NCBI RefSeq assembly: GCF_013155295.1
Contig: NZ_JABJXT010000008.1
Coordinates: 1 to 64,000, forward strand
Direction of reading: 5' to 3'
DNA: 64,000 bases
DNA from: Pseudogemmobacter hezensis
GTDB lineage: Bacteria > Pseudomonadota > Alphaproteobacteria > Rhodobacterales > Rhodobacteraceae
The position numbers were made by a program, and so were the translations under genes. The notes beneath the pieces were generated by a model. The model searched no databases, had not been told where the DNA came from, and saw nothing but the letters and a program-made list of their open reading frames with translations. Every line of letters begins with the position of its first letter. Within the stretch, counting starts at the first letter, position 1. This document shows, piece after piece, positions 18,320-28,785 of the stretch.

Positions 18320-18355
18320 AAAAAGGCCGGGGCTGTTGCCACCGGCCTTGTTTTT
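18320..18355 (-). terminator. recA terminator
   Basis: AAGGCCGG (18323-18330) pairs with CCGGCCTT (18342-18349). Read on the minus strand the stem is followed by TTTTTGC, a good intrinsic terminator for recA. The plus strand also shows GTTTTT. Confidence 0.8.
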
Positions 18356-18377
18356 ATGATCAAATTCCCGGTGGGGA

Positions 18378-19448
18378 TCAGCTGTCATCCTCAACCACAC
18401 CATCCTCGGACGACATGTGGAAATCCAGGCCATTTGCGGCGCGGATCTTTTCCTCAATCGACAGCGCGGTGGCGGGATTGTTGCGCAGGAAGGTTTTCGC
18501 GTTTTCACGCCCCTGCCCGATCCGTTCATCCCCGTAAGAATACCAGGCGCCCGACTTTTCAACCACGCCGGCTTTGACGCCGATATCGACCAACTCGCCC
18601 ATTTTCGAGATGCCTTCGCCATACATGATGTCGAATTCAACCTGTTTGAAGGGCGGCGCCACCTTGTTCTTAACCACTTTGACACGGGTCGTATTGCCGA
18701 CCACCTCTTCGCGGTCTTTAATCGCACCGATGCGGCGGATGTCGAGGCGCACCGAGGCATAGAATTTCAGCGCATTGCCACCGGTGGTGGTTTCAGGCGA
18801 GCCGAACATCACACCGATCTTCATGCGGATCTGGTTGATGAAGATCACCATACAGTTCGATTTGCCGATTGAGGCGGTCAGCTTGCGCATTGCCTGGCTC
18901 ATCAGGCGGGCCTGGGCGCCGACGGTCGCATCGCCCATATCGCCCTCAAGCTCAGCCTTTGGGGTCAGGGCCGCAACCGAATCGACAACGATCATCGAAA
19001 CCGCGCCCGAACGCACCAGTGTATCGACGATTTCCAGCGCCTGCTCGCCGGTGTCGGGCTGCGAGATCAGCAGTTCATCAAGGTTAACGCCCAGCTTCTT
19101 GGCATAGGTCGGATCCAGCGCATGTTCGGCATCGACAAAGGCGCAGACGCCGCCCTTTTTCTGCTCTTCCGCGACTGCGTGCAGGGTCAGCGTGGTCTTG
19201 CCCGAGCTTTCCGGCCCGTAAATCTCAATGATCCGCCCCTTGGGCAGGCCGCCAATCCCAAGCGCGATATCCAGCCCCAGCGAGCCGGTCGAGGTCGCTT
19301 CGATCTCCATCGCCGGGCTGTCAGCGCCCAGCTTCATGATCGAACCCTTGCCGAACTGGCGTTCAATCTGCTGCAGAGCGCTTTCCAGCGCCTTTTGCTT
19401 ATCCATGTCTTTCTTGCTCCCGAAATCCAGCAGACTGGCTGTTGCCAT
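18378..19448 (-). CDS. recA: recombinase RecA
   Basis: The ATP-dependent DNA strand-exchange protein and LexA coprotease, 356 residues. Walker A is GPESSGKTT (about 78-86), and Walker B lies in [19 protein letters not shown]. The L1/L2 loops (MSQAMRKL and [14 protein letters not shown] with [15 protein letters not shown]) are intact. The C-terminus ends in the usual acidic tail ([11 protein letters not shown]). The start at 19448 gives the normal alphaproteobacterial N-terminus. A promoter with a LexA-like box in its spacer lies about 73-100 bp upstream. Confidence 0.98.
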   Translation of the reverse strand: MATASLLDFGSKKDMDKQKALESALQQIERQFGKGSIMKLGADSPAMEIEATSTGSLGLDIALGIGGLPKGRIIEIYGPESSGKTTLTLHAVAEEQKKGGVCAFVDAEHALDPTYAKKLGVNLDELLISQPDTGEQALEIVDTLVRSGAVSMIVVDSVAALTPKAELEGDMGDATVGAQARLMSQAMRKLTASIGKSNCMVIFINQIRMKIGVMFGSPETTTGGNALKFYASVRLDIRRIGAIKDREEVVGNTTRVKVVKNKVAPPFKQVEFDIMYGEGISKMGELVDIGVKAGVVEKSGAWYSYGDERIGQGRENAKTFLRNNPATALSIEEKIRAANGLDFHMSSEDGVVEDDS

Positions 19449-19520
19449 GATGTTTTTCCCTTATTTCACAGCCGCATCCAGGCGGCAATCCCGAGGCATG
19501 TTTTTGATTTGTTCCTGTCG

Positions 19521-19549
19521 CTTATCGGAACAAAACAGGAAAGTAGCAA
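19521..19549 (-). promoter_or_regulatory. recA promoter with LexA-type SOS box in the spacer
   Basis: On the minus strand TTGCTA (19544-19549) and GATAAG (19521-19526) are spaced by exactly 17 bp and fit -35/-10 elements. Inside the spacer (19528-19542) lies TTTC-N7-GTTC, one base from the alphaproteobacterial LexA consensus GTTC-N7-GTTC. A repressor there would block polymerase directly. A further GTTCC/GGAAC inverted repeat spans 19511-19531. Confidence 0.7.
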
Positions 19550-19699
19550 GGGTTTTCTTCAATTCATTCTGAAATCAGATTGCTTAACGACTGGTTTACA
19601 ACGCTTGTGAAAAAAAGCCCGGCATTAGGGGCGCGATCGTTTTTTCCGGCCTTTGATCACGATAGAAGCCGGAATAACAACCTGAGGGGGTGTTCTGCC

Positions 19700-20305
19700 T
19701 TGCTGGTATTCTGGGATCAAAAGCTTGTCTTGCTGGCAACCCCCAAGACAGGGTCAACTTCGCTGGCGAACGCCCTCGAATCACTGGCGGCGGTGGCCAT
19801 TCAGCGTCCGCCGGTGCTGAAACACACAACCGTGCATCGCTATCGCCGCTTTGTTGGCCCCTATCTTCAGGCGGCCTCGCAGGGGGAGTGGACCGTGGTC
19901 GCCCTGATGCGCGAGCCGCGTGACTGGCTGAATTCCTGGTATCGCTTTCGTTCACGCGAGGATCAGACCGATCCGACGAAATCCACCCGGGGGATGAGCT
20001 TCGACGATTTCGTCCGTGCCTGGTGCCAGGATCCGCGTCCGGCCTTTGCCGATGTCGGTGCCCAGGAGAAATTTCTGCGCCCGCGCCAGGGCGAGGGCGT
20101 CGATCGCCTGTTCCGCTATGCCGAGATCGACACCTTTGTCGAATTTCTCGAAGATCGGCTGGGATGTGAGATTACCCTGCCCAGAATCAATGTCTCGCCC
20201 CCCGGTGAGACCTGGCTGAGCCCCGAGACCGAGGCCTTGCTGCACCGGGTGGCCGCCGCTGATTTCGCCCTTTACGAGACGCTGAAACATCCCGATCAGG
20301 CCTGA
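19700..20305 (+). CDS. sulfotransferase-like protein between recA and cckA
   Basis: A 201-residue P-loop protein of the sulfotransferase superfamily. The 5'-phosphosulfate loop is ATPKTGSTS (residues 13-21) and the 3'-phosphate region is MREPRDWLNSWYRF. The TTG at 19700 is chosen because GAGGGGG lies 9 nt upstream and the product then begins M-LVFWDQKLVLLATPKTG, placing the first strand at the N-terminus as in compact bacterial homologues. An ATG at 19580 would add 40 residues without family character. The acceptor is unknown. Its last 10 bp overlap the 3' end of convergent cckA. Confidence 0.78.
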   Translation: MLVFWDQKLVLLATPKTGSTSLANALESLAAVAIQRPPVLKHTTVHRYRRFVGPYLQAASQGEWTVVALMREPRDWLNSWYRFRSREDQTDPTKSTRGMSFDDFVRAWCQDPRPAFADVGAQEKFLRPRQGEGVDRLFRYAEIDTFVEFLEDRLGCEITLPRINVSPPGETWLSPETEALLHRVAAADFALYETLKHPDQA

Positions 20306-22653
20306 TGCAGCTGAGCTTGCACGGTCGCTGTCAGATCGTTCAGCGAGAAGGGTTTTGCCAGAAACACCGAGTTCGGTATCTGTGACTGATCTGCGGAAAT
20401 ATGATCCTCGGCATAGCCGGACACAAAGACCACGCGCACATCGGGGCGTTCTTCCAGGGCGCGTTTGACCCAGGTCGGGCCATCCATGCCGGGCATGATC
20501 ACATCGCTGACAAAGATATCGACAACCATCGCCGGATCGTCCAGCAGCTGCAGGGCCTCTTCGGCATTTGCGGCCTCGACCACGGTGTAGCCGCGCATTT
20601 TCAGCGCGCGGCTGGCAAAGGCGCGCACCGCTGCCTCATCCTCAACCAAAAGAACCACGCCCGCGCCGTTGCGCAAATGCTGGAGCCGTTGCTGCTCGGG
20701 CGCATCGGGGTCTTCGACCGGCGCAGGCGGGCCATCGACCACCAGGCCTTCCTGCACCGGGAAGAGCAGCTCAAAAGTCGCGCCGTGGTCGGGCTCACTT
20801 TCGACGAAAACAAAGCCACCGGACTGTTTTACGATGCCGTAAACCGTTGACAGGCCGAGACCTGTGCCTTCGCCGGGGCGTTTTGTGGTGAAGAAGGGTT
20901 CAAAGATTTTGCCAATCCGGTCTGGCGGGATGCCGCAGCCGGTGTCAGACACCCGGATCACCGCCCAGCGACCCGCCGAGACGGTTGCGCCGTCGCGGGT
21001 TACCGGATCCGTCAGAGTGATGTCTTCGGTTTCGATCAGAATGGTGCCCTTCCCGGCCATCGCATCACGGGCGTTGACCACCAGGTTCATCAGCACCTGT
21101 TCAAGCCGTCTGCGGTCGGCGCGGATTGGCCCCAGATCGGGATCATTGCGCAGCGTCAGGGTGATGCGCTCGCCCACCAGCCGGTTCAGCAGATGCGCGA
21201 CCTCGCTCATGACGTCAGACAGATCCAGCCGCTCTGGCCGCAGGGTCTGTTTGCGCGAGAAGGCCAGCAGCTGGCTGACCAGCGCTGCCGCCCGGTTCGC
21301 ATTCTGGCGGATCTGTTCCAGATCCGAGAAATCGCTGTCCTCCTGGCCATGGCGCAGCAGCAAAAGGTCGCAATGGCCCGAGATTGCTGTCAGCAGGTTG
21401 TTGAAATCATGGGCAATACCGCCAGTCAGCTGGCCGATGGCCTGCATTTTCTGGCTTTGATCGAACTGCGCCTCCATCTTCTTCAACACGGTAACATCGG
21501 CCAGGATCGCCAGGGCCAGCGGCCTGCCATTTTCGATAAAGCGGCTTAGCTGAACCTGGACGAAATGCTCTTCATCGCCGCCACGCAGGCGCAGCATCTC
21601 GGCCCCGGCGGGCAGGCGTTGCTCGATCACATCGGCCAGCCAGTCATTTACCGGGCGGCCCAGATCCTCAAACAGGTCGTGGAATGTCATGGCACCGACC
21701 TCACGTGCGCCCAGCAGCTCACGGGCGGCCAGATTCGACTGGCGCATCCCGCCATCGAGGCCGAATTTCATCAGCGCGACGGGAACATTCTCGAAATCGA
21801 CGGGGATCGAATCCTCTTCGCGCCGGGCGGGCGCAGGCAGAAGGAAGATCTCACGCCGGTCGCCCGCGCCATCCAGCTCGGCCACGATTGCGCGGGTGGT
21901 GCCGCCTGCCGTCGCCACCTCGACCTCTTCGCCGCTGGTCACGCGGGGCTGCATGAAGATACGGTCAAGCCGCTTGGGACGCTCGCCCAGCAGGCGGCGC
22001 ATCGCTTCATTCGAGAACAGCACCACGCCCGCGCGATTGGCCACCACCATCGGCAGGCTCAGGGCTTCGGCACCGCGCCCGGCCGGGCTGCGATCCTCGA
22101 ATTCCTCAATCCGCCACAGGAATTTATCGGTGGCAATCCGGTGCACGGAAAGACGCAGATGGCCGCGGCGGGTGACTATATCCTCATGCACGCCGCCATG
22201 ATTGGCCGCCCGCGACTGCAAACGATACATCACCGCCGAGGGTGAGGCGATCTGCTCATGCAGCTGCGCGGCCAGGGTGGCCGGGGCCTGATCGCCAAAA
22301 CGCTCGATCGCGGCGCGGTTTCGGAACAGGATCTGCCCCATCGTATCGGTCGAAAAGCACGGCGCCACATCCTCGCCGATCAGCAGCGAGAGGCGGGCGT
22401 TGGTCTGCGCATCCTCATGGCGGGCAATCCGCGCCATGCCCCATAGCAGCAGCGTCACCAGCACCAGCGCCAGCCCCGTCACCGACAGCGTAAAGCGAAA
22501 ACCACTGTCGCCAACCAGCACCGCAAGGATCAGGCAGACCGCCGCAACCGCCACCAGCCAGCCAGAGCGCAGCGCAAGGCCGCGTGCCCCGTTCAGCAGC
22601 CCATCCCTCTCATATCCCGGAGTTTGCACCCATTCCCCCGCACCCAGCTGCAT
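20296..22653 (-). CDS. cckA: hybrid sensor histidine kinase CckA
   Basis: A membrane hybrid kinase of 785 residues. CckA phosphorylates ChpT, which passes phosphate to CtrA (cell cycle, motility and gene-transfer-agent control in this group). Two helices lie near the N-terminus (about 32-75), followed by PAS-like regions. Then come the HisKA dimerisation helix with the phosphoacceptor His in GGIAHDFNNLLTAISGH, the ATPase domain (VVNARDAM, DTGCGIPPD, GTGLGLSTVYGIVKQSGG) and a receiver domain with the Asp in VSDVIMPGMDGP. The HDFNNLL type and the fused receiver are CckA hallmarks. The start may be a few codons downstream. Confidence 0.93.
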   Translation of the reverse strand: MQLGAGEWVQTPGYERDGLLNGARGLALRSGWLVAVAAVCLILAVLVGDSGFRFTLSVTGLALVLVTLLLWGMARIARHEDAQTNARLSLLIGEDVAPCFSTDTMGQILFRNRAAIERFGDQAPATLAAQLHEQIASPSAVMYRLQSRAANHGGVHEDIVTRRGHLRLSVHRIATDKFLWRIEEFEDRSPAGRGAEALSLPMVVANRAGVVLFSNEAMRRLLGERPKRLDRIFMQPRVTSGEEVEVATAGGTTRAIVAELDGAGDRREIFLLPAPARREEDSIPVDFENVPVALMKFGLDGGMRQSNLAARELLGAREVGAMTFHDLFEDLGRPVNDWLADVIEQRLPAGAEMLRLRGGDEEHFVQVQLSRFIENGRPLALAILADVTVLKKMEAQFDQSQKMQAIGQLTGGIAHDFNNLLTAISGHCDLLLLRHGQEDSDFSDLEQIRQNANRAAALVSQLLAFSRKQTLRPERLDLSDVMSEVAHLLNRLVGERITLTLRNDPDLGPIRADRRRLEQVLMNLVVNARDAMAGKGTILIETEDITLTDPVTRDGATVSAGRWAVIRVSDTGCGIPPDRIGKIFEPFFTTKRPGEGTGLGLSTVYGIVKQSGGFVFVESEPDHGATFELLFPVQEGLVVDGPPAPVEDPDAPEQQRLQHLRNGAGVVLLVEDEAAVRAFASRALKMRGYTVVEAANAEEALQLLDDPAMVVDIFVSDVIMPGMDGPTWVKRALEERPDVRVVFVSGYAEDHISADQSQIPNSVFLAKPFSLNDLTATVQAQLHQA

Positions 22654-22746
22654 TCATCGGGTCCAGAAGACGGGTAAACAGTTAACGTGGGCTTAACTCC
22701 GTTAAGAAAAATGCGGATTGTGTTTTTCGGGCATGATCGCCTGTCT

Positions 22747-22814
22747 GGCCAGTCTTTGGATCAGGCCAGTCTTTGGATCAGGCCAGACTTTGGATCAGAC
22801 CTGACTTTGCATCA
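22747..22814. repeat. four tandem 17-bp repeats between rsmB and cckA
   Basis: Units at 22747-22763, 22764-22780, 22781-22797 and 22798-22814. The first two are identical (GGCCAGTCTTTGGATCA), the third differs by one base, and the fourth is diverged and contributes the rsmB stop codon. The repeats begin right at the end of rsmB and end 94 bp before the cckA start. Confidence 0.9.
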
Positions 22815-23972
22815 GGACTGACTGCGGAGCAGGCGGGCGGTGAAAAAGCCGTCGCCGCCGTCCAGCGGGCTGAAGCGGCGCGAAGAGGCCAGCTGCCAGC
22901 CCGGATGACGCTGCAGGAAGGCGTTAACCTGATCCTCATTTTCTTCCTTCAGAAAAGAGCAGGTCGCATAGGCCAGGCAGCCACCAGGTGCCACCATCGC
23001 CGCGGCGCGATCGGTGATCTGCTGTTGCAGAACGGTCAGTTCCTGAAGGCGTTCGGGGGTCAACGCCCATTTCCCCTCGGGGTCGCGCCGCCAGCTGCCA
23101 GAGCCGGAACAGGGCACATCGGTCAGCACCAGATCATAGGGCGCATGGGCCTCTGGATCGGCGGTCAGTTGGATGGGCACCCCTGCCCGCTCGGCCCGCG
23201 CCGGCAGATCGGCCATGCGGCGGGCGCTGACATCATAGGCCCAAAGCTGCAATCGCGCCTGGGCCGCCATCGCCAGCGTCTTGCCGCCGCCGCCTGCGCA
23301 AAGATCCAGCACCCGCATTCCGGCTGCCAGCCCCAGATCAGCGACCACCGCCTGAGAGGCCGCGTCCTGCAACTCAACCAGGCCGTCATTGAAGGCGGCC
23401 GATCCGGCGATAGTACGTGCCCCGGCAGTGACATGCAGCGCGGTTGCGGCCAGTGGATGTGGCTCGGCGGTGATGCCTTCCGTGTTGAGCGCAGCAATCG
23501 CCGCCTCGCGGCTGATGCGGGCGGAATTCACGCGCAGGATCACCGGGGCGCGGTGGCGCATCTCTTGCATCACGGGCGCGAAATCCGCGCCAAGCGCGGC
23601 TTGCAGCGGGGCCTCCAGCCAGTCGGGGATGTCATGCTGCGCGGCGCCCAGCGGCTGCTTTGGCGCCTCATCGGCCTGGGGCGGCGCGGGGGCGTGATCG
23701 GAGCCGTCGAACCACCCTGCCAGATCCTCGCCCCTTGCCCGCAGGATCCCCAGCACCAGCGCCCGCCCGCCTGCCGCGCCACCGCCCAGAGCCTGGGCCG
23801 TGCGGCGCTGGCGCAGCGCGTCAAACACCAGATCACGCACCGCCGCGCGATCCTTTGATCCGGCATAGCGCGAGGCACGCCCCCAGTCGCTGAGCGCTTT
23901 TTCAGCCGCCTCGCCGCCCAGAATACGGTCAAGGACAAGGATCGCCGCTGAGGCCCGGCCTGGGGAACGCAT
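22812..23972 (-). CDS. rsmB: RsmB-type rRNA (cytosine-C5) methyltransferase
   Basis: A SAM-dependent 16S rRNA m5C methyltransferase of the RsmB/NOL1/NOP2/sun family, 386 residues. An N-terminal NusB-like RNA-binding region is visible (RAAVRDLVFDALRQRR). The catalytic domain has motif I VLDLCAGGGGKTLAMA, the release Cys in TDVPCSGSGSWRRDP and the nucleophile Cys in YATCSFLKEENEDQV. The ATG at 23972 has AAGGAG upstream; the frame is open to 24071 without family-like residues. It lies upstream of cckA on the same strand, separated by a tandem repeat block. Confidence 0.9.
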   Translation of the reverse strand: MRSPGRASAAILVLDRILGGEAAEKALSDWGRASRYAGSKDRAAVRDLVFDALRQRRTAQALGGGAAGGRALVLGILRARGEDLAGWFDGSDHAPAPPQADEAPKQPLGAAQHDIPDWLEAPLQAALGADFAPVMQEMRHRAPVILRVNSARISREAAIAALNTEGITAEPHPLAATALHVTAGARTIAGSAAFNDGLVELQDAASQAVVADLGLAAGMRVLDLCAGGGGKTLAMAAQARLQLWAYDVSARRMADLPARAERAGVPIQLTADPEAHAPYDLVLTDVPCSGSGSWRRDPEGKWALTPERLQELTVLQQQITDRAAAMVAPGGCLAYATCSFLKEENEDQVNAFLQRHPGWQLASSRRFSPLDGGDGFFTARLLRSQS

Positions 23973-24080
23973 CTCTGTCTCCTTACATATGTCGCTGGCT
24001 GCACCGCAGATCGGCTGAAAATGGCGATAAGGCAAGCAGGCTATCGCTGCCATTTTCTGAGACAGGGGCAATTTTACAGC

Positions 24081-24117
24081 AAAGGCGGCCCGGAAACAGC
24101 ATTCCGGGCCGCCTTTT
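24081..24117 (-). terminator. strong hairpin after the Tad-like gene
   Basis: A perfect 15-bp stem: AAAGGCGGCCCGGAA (24081-24095) pairs with TTCCGGGCCGCCTTT (24102-24116) around a 6-nt loop. The flanking A/T runs suit termination of the minus-strand tad genes. It also insulates rsmB, whose promoter lies just upstream on the same strand. Confidence 0.75.
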
Positions 24118-24148
24118 CAGATATCCCGGCGCTGCTGCGCCCAGGGAT

Positions 24149-25573
24149 TTACCAGACGATGCGCGATCCGGCGGCCTTCGCGGGCTTTGCCTCAGGCAGA
24201 GCCTGATCGTATTCCGCGTTCAGGCGTTTGCCGCAGCCGTTGAACTTCAGGTTGCCGCCCAGCGGCACGAAATTCCGGGCCTCGAAGTAAAGCCCGCCTG
24301 AATTGCGCATCGCGCCGCCCGGGTTGAAGCCAGGCGCTGCGCCGAACAGGCCATGCGCACCCGCACCGCCCCCCCAGCCGCCAAGCGATACCGTGGAATT
24401 GACCGAGAACGTATAGACGCTGTAGCGACCGTTCTCGCAATATTTCCCGGCGTCCCCCCATTGGATATCGCCACCCGAATTGATCATTCCGGTCGCAAAG
24501 AAGAAGTTGTCGGTATAGTGCAGATTGGGCCCACCGCCGATGCCGATCTGGCCTTTCGCAATGATTCCAACCTTTTGCGCCTGAACATTCCCGGCAATCT
24601 GCATGCCGTGATTGACCACATAGACGGTGTTCGGCTTCAGATCGCCAGGCTGCGCGGTCCACCAGCCATTGTCGATATAGACGATGGCGATGCGCCCCTG
24701 GGCATCCTTCAGGAAATCGGGCAGCAGATCGCCGGTATAATAGCCATCAACCTGCAGATCGCGGCCATTCGCATCCGGAACCTCCAGCGCAGCCCAAAGC
24801 TCATCGAACATAGATTGCAGCTTTGGCAGCACGACCGGGCGCAGGTCAGAGCCGGTACGCACCTGCTCGGCCGTGGCCGATCCCTGACGGACATGGTTCA
24901 CGGTCACATCCTGCGCCGATTGTGCCGAAAGACGCACCTCGGGGCTGTACCAGTCATTGCCGCCTGTGTGCAGACCGTTGCGGCCATGCAGACAGATCTT
25001 GCCATCCAGTGTATTGCCGCCACCAATATCCATCGAATTGTCGGTCAGGATCATCGCATCCTCGCAGCCGGGCGAGGCATTGGTGCCATCACCGCCGCTG
25101 GATACGGCAATCGAGCCCCCGGACGGGCTGAGCGTCGGCACACCGACCAGACGCAGAAACATCGTGCCCAGCGGATTGCCGCGCTTTTCGGTCATGCCGG
25201 TATCGACCCGCACGGCCTCGGCATCGTCATCATGCTCGAAAAAGGCGCCAGTCTCATCAATCGAGCCAAAGCGCAGATCCGAGGGCCCGAAGGTATGCGT
25301 GCCTGCATCGAGATTGCGGCGCATCAGCTCCTGCGCGATTTCTGTTGCCTTTTCGCGGTCTGGCAGCTGTGCCGCCGCCCCCAGAGCCGCCGCATCCGCC
25401 GCAATCTGCAGGCGGTTCTGCATTCGCCAGGCATTGGCGCTGTCGACCGCGACGCCTGCCATCAGCAATGCCAGCACCAGCAAAAACAGCGTGGCGACCG
25501 AAACCGCGCCAGACTGATCGCGGGTAAACTGCCTGAAATTGCCCCCTTTGGGCAGAGTTTGCTTATACTGCAT
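24149..25573 (-). CDS. TadG-like Flp pilus-associated / surface protein
   Basis: A 474-residue secreted or membrane-anchored protein. The N-terminus is of TadE/TadG type: a charged leader ending DQSGAVSVATLFLLVLALLM, then AGVAVDSANAWRMQNRLQIAADAAALGAA, the usual TadG N-domain. There is no obvious von Willebrand A domain. Instead the rest is Gly/Asn-rich with repeated short hydrophobic steps (MDIGGGNTLDGKICLHG, NVQAQKVGIIAKGQIGIGGG), suggesting a beta-helix. It begins 11 bp inside the upstream tadE gene. No tadABC or flp genes are in the window, so the pair is detached from a complete Tad cluster here. Confidence 0.72.
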   Translation of the reverse strand: MQYKQTLPKGGNFRQFTRDQSGAVSVATLFLLVLALLMAGVAVDSANAWRMQNRLQIAADAAALGAAAQLPDREKATEIAQELMRRNLDAGTHTFGPSDLRFGSIDETGAFFEHDDDAEAVRVDTGMTEKRGNPLGTMFLRLVGVPTLSPSGGSIAVSSGGDGTNASPGCEDAMILTDNSMDIGGGNTLDGKICLHGRNGLHTGGNDWYSPEVRLSAQSAQDVTVNHVRQGSATAEQVRTGSDLRPVVLPKLQSMFDELWAALEVPDANGRDLQVDGYYTGDLLPDFLKDAQGRIAIVYIDNGWWTAQPGDLKPNTVYVVNHGMQIAGNVQAQKVGIIAKGQIGIGGGPNLHYTDNFFFATGMINSGGDIQWGDAGKYCENGRYSVYTFSVNSTVSLGGWGGGAGAHGLFGAAPGFNPGGAMRNSGGLYFEARNFVPLGGNLKFNGCGKRLNAEYDQALPEAKPAKAAGSRIVW

Positions 25574-25988
25574 CGCCGGGCTCCTTCCACATCGTGACCG
25601 AAGCGGTCAGATCTGTTTCGCCCAGCATGCTGCCAAATATGCTGATGATGCCGCGATATTCGGCCCTGACAACAGTCGTGACATAGTCGCCATCAATGGT
25701 GACCTCTGCCTTAACGGCCATCCTTGGCGGGAAGCGATCAGCCACACGCGCTGCGGCCTGTTCTGGGGGGACGCTGTTGGTCGCAACCGAGCGGGCCGCA
25801 TCACGGGCCGCATCAAACAGCAGGGTCTGGGTCTGCAAAACCAATGTCGCATTGGTGATGAAAACCATCAGCACGGTGACGATGGGAACCCAGAAGATAA
25901 ATTCGATGGTGCTGACACCATCCTCAGACTTAGTGAACCGTTCAACCCTGGCGCTGAGGCCAGTCACACAACCTATTGAGCGATTCAT
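25563..25988 (-). CDS. TadE-like pilus assembly protein
   Basis: A 141-residue TadE-family protein. The pseudopilin-like N-terminus reads KSEDGVSTIEFIFWVPIVTV, with the processing-type Glu five residues after the Gly, then a single helix and QTLLFDAARDAARSVAT, a conserved TadE stretch. GGAGGCG lies just before the ATG at 25988. It overlaps the TadG-like gene by 11 bp, so the two are translated together. A perfect TTGACA (26047-26052, minus strand) upstream could be its -35 box, though no good -10 follows. Confidence 0.8.
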   Translation of the reverse strand: MNRSIGCVTGLSARVERFTKSEDGVSTIEFIFWVPIVTVLMVFITNATLVLQTQTLLFDAARDAARSVATNSVPPEQAAARVADRFPPRMAVKAEVTIDGDYVTTVVRAEYRGIISIFGSMLGETDLTASVTMWKEPGDAV

Positions 25989-26309
25989 CTCGCCTCCAAT
26001 TCAGCTATGGATTGCGCTGTTAGCCGTGTGAATGAGGGCGAATTTATGTCAATTTTTCAGTAATTTCATTTATTTAGTGGGGTAATATGTCGCATCACTT
26101 TTGTCTGCCTGCCGATCCGGCACCCGCGTTCAGCCGATTGCTTTTGGCGCGGCGATTGCGACAGATCTGGTCCAGATCCGCTGCGGCAGGCTGTGGCAAA
26201 GACAATCCCGGAATGAAACAGGCGGCCCCTGATGGGCCGCCTGCAACATCTCTGGTATCAGCCGCAATCGCCAGCCCAGCCCCCAAAGCGGGCAGACCGG
26301 GCGAATGGC
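25989..26309. other. intergenic region between guaB 3' end and tadE
   Basis: A 321-bp stretch without a gene. The left third is AT-rich (about 26020-26095) and includes TTGACA on the minus strand at 26047-26052, likely part of the tad promoter. The right part holds the guaB hairpin at 26221-26241. Short open frames here lack ribosome sites and family character. Confidence 0.6.
26221..26241 (-). terminator. guaB terminator hairpin
   Basis: GGCGGCCC (26221-26228) and GGGCCGCC (26234-26241) form a perfect 8-bp stem with a 5-nt loop, about 70 bp beyond the guaB stop. Read on the minus strand it is followed by TGTTTCATT, a weak T-rich tract. Confidence 0.65.
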
Positions 26310-28695
<2,386 letters not shown>

Positions 28696-28785
28696 GCAAT
28701 CGGCGCGGGCATCCCGGCTGGACATAACGGCTGGTCTTAACGGGTGGACGTAACGGGCCGTGTTCAGCCGTAACGCCCACCACGC

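Noticed and set aside
22747-22814. CRISPR array
   Set aside because: The 17-bp units abut with no spacers and no cas genes are present.
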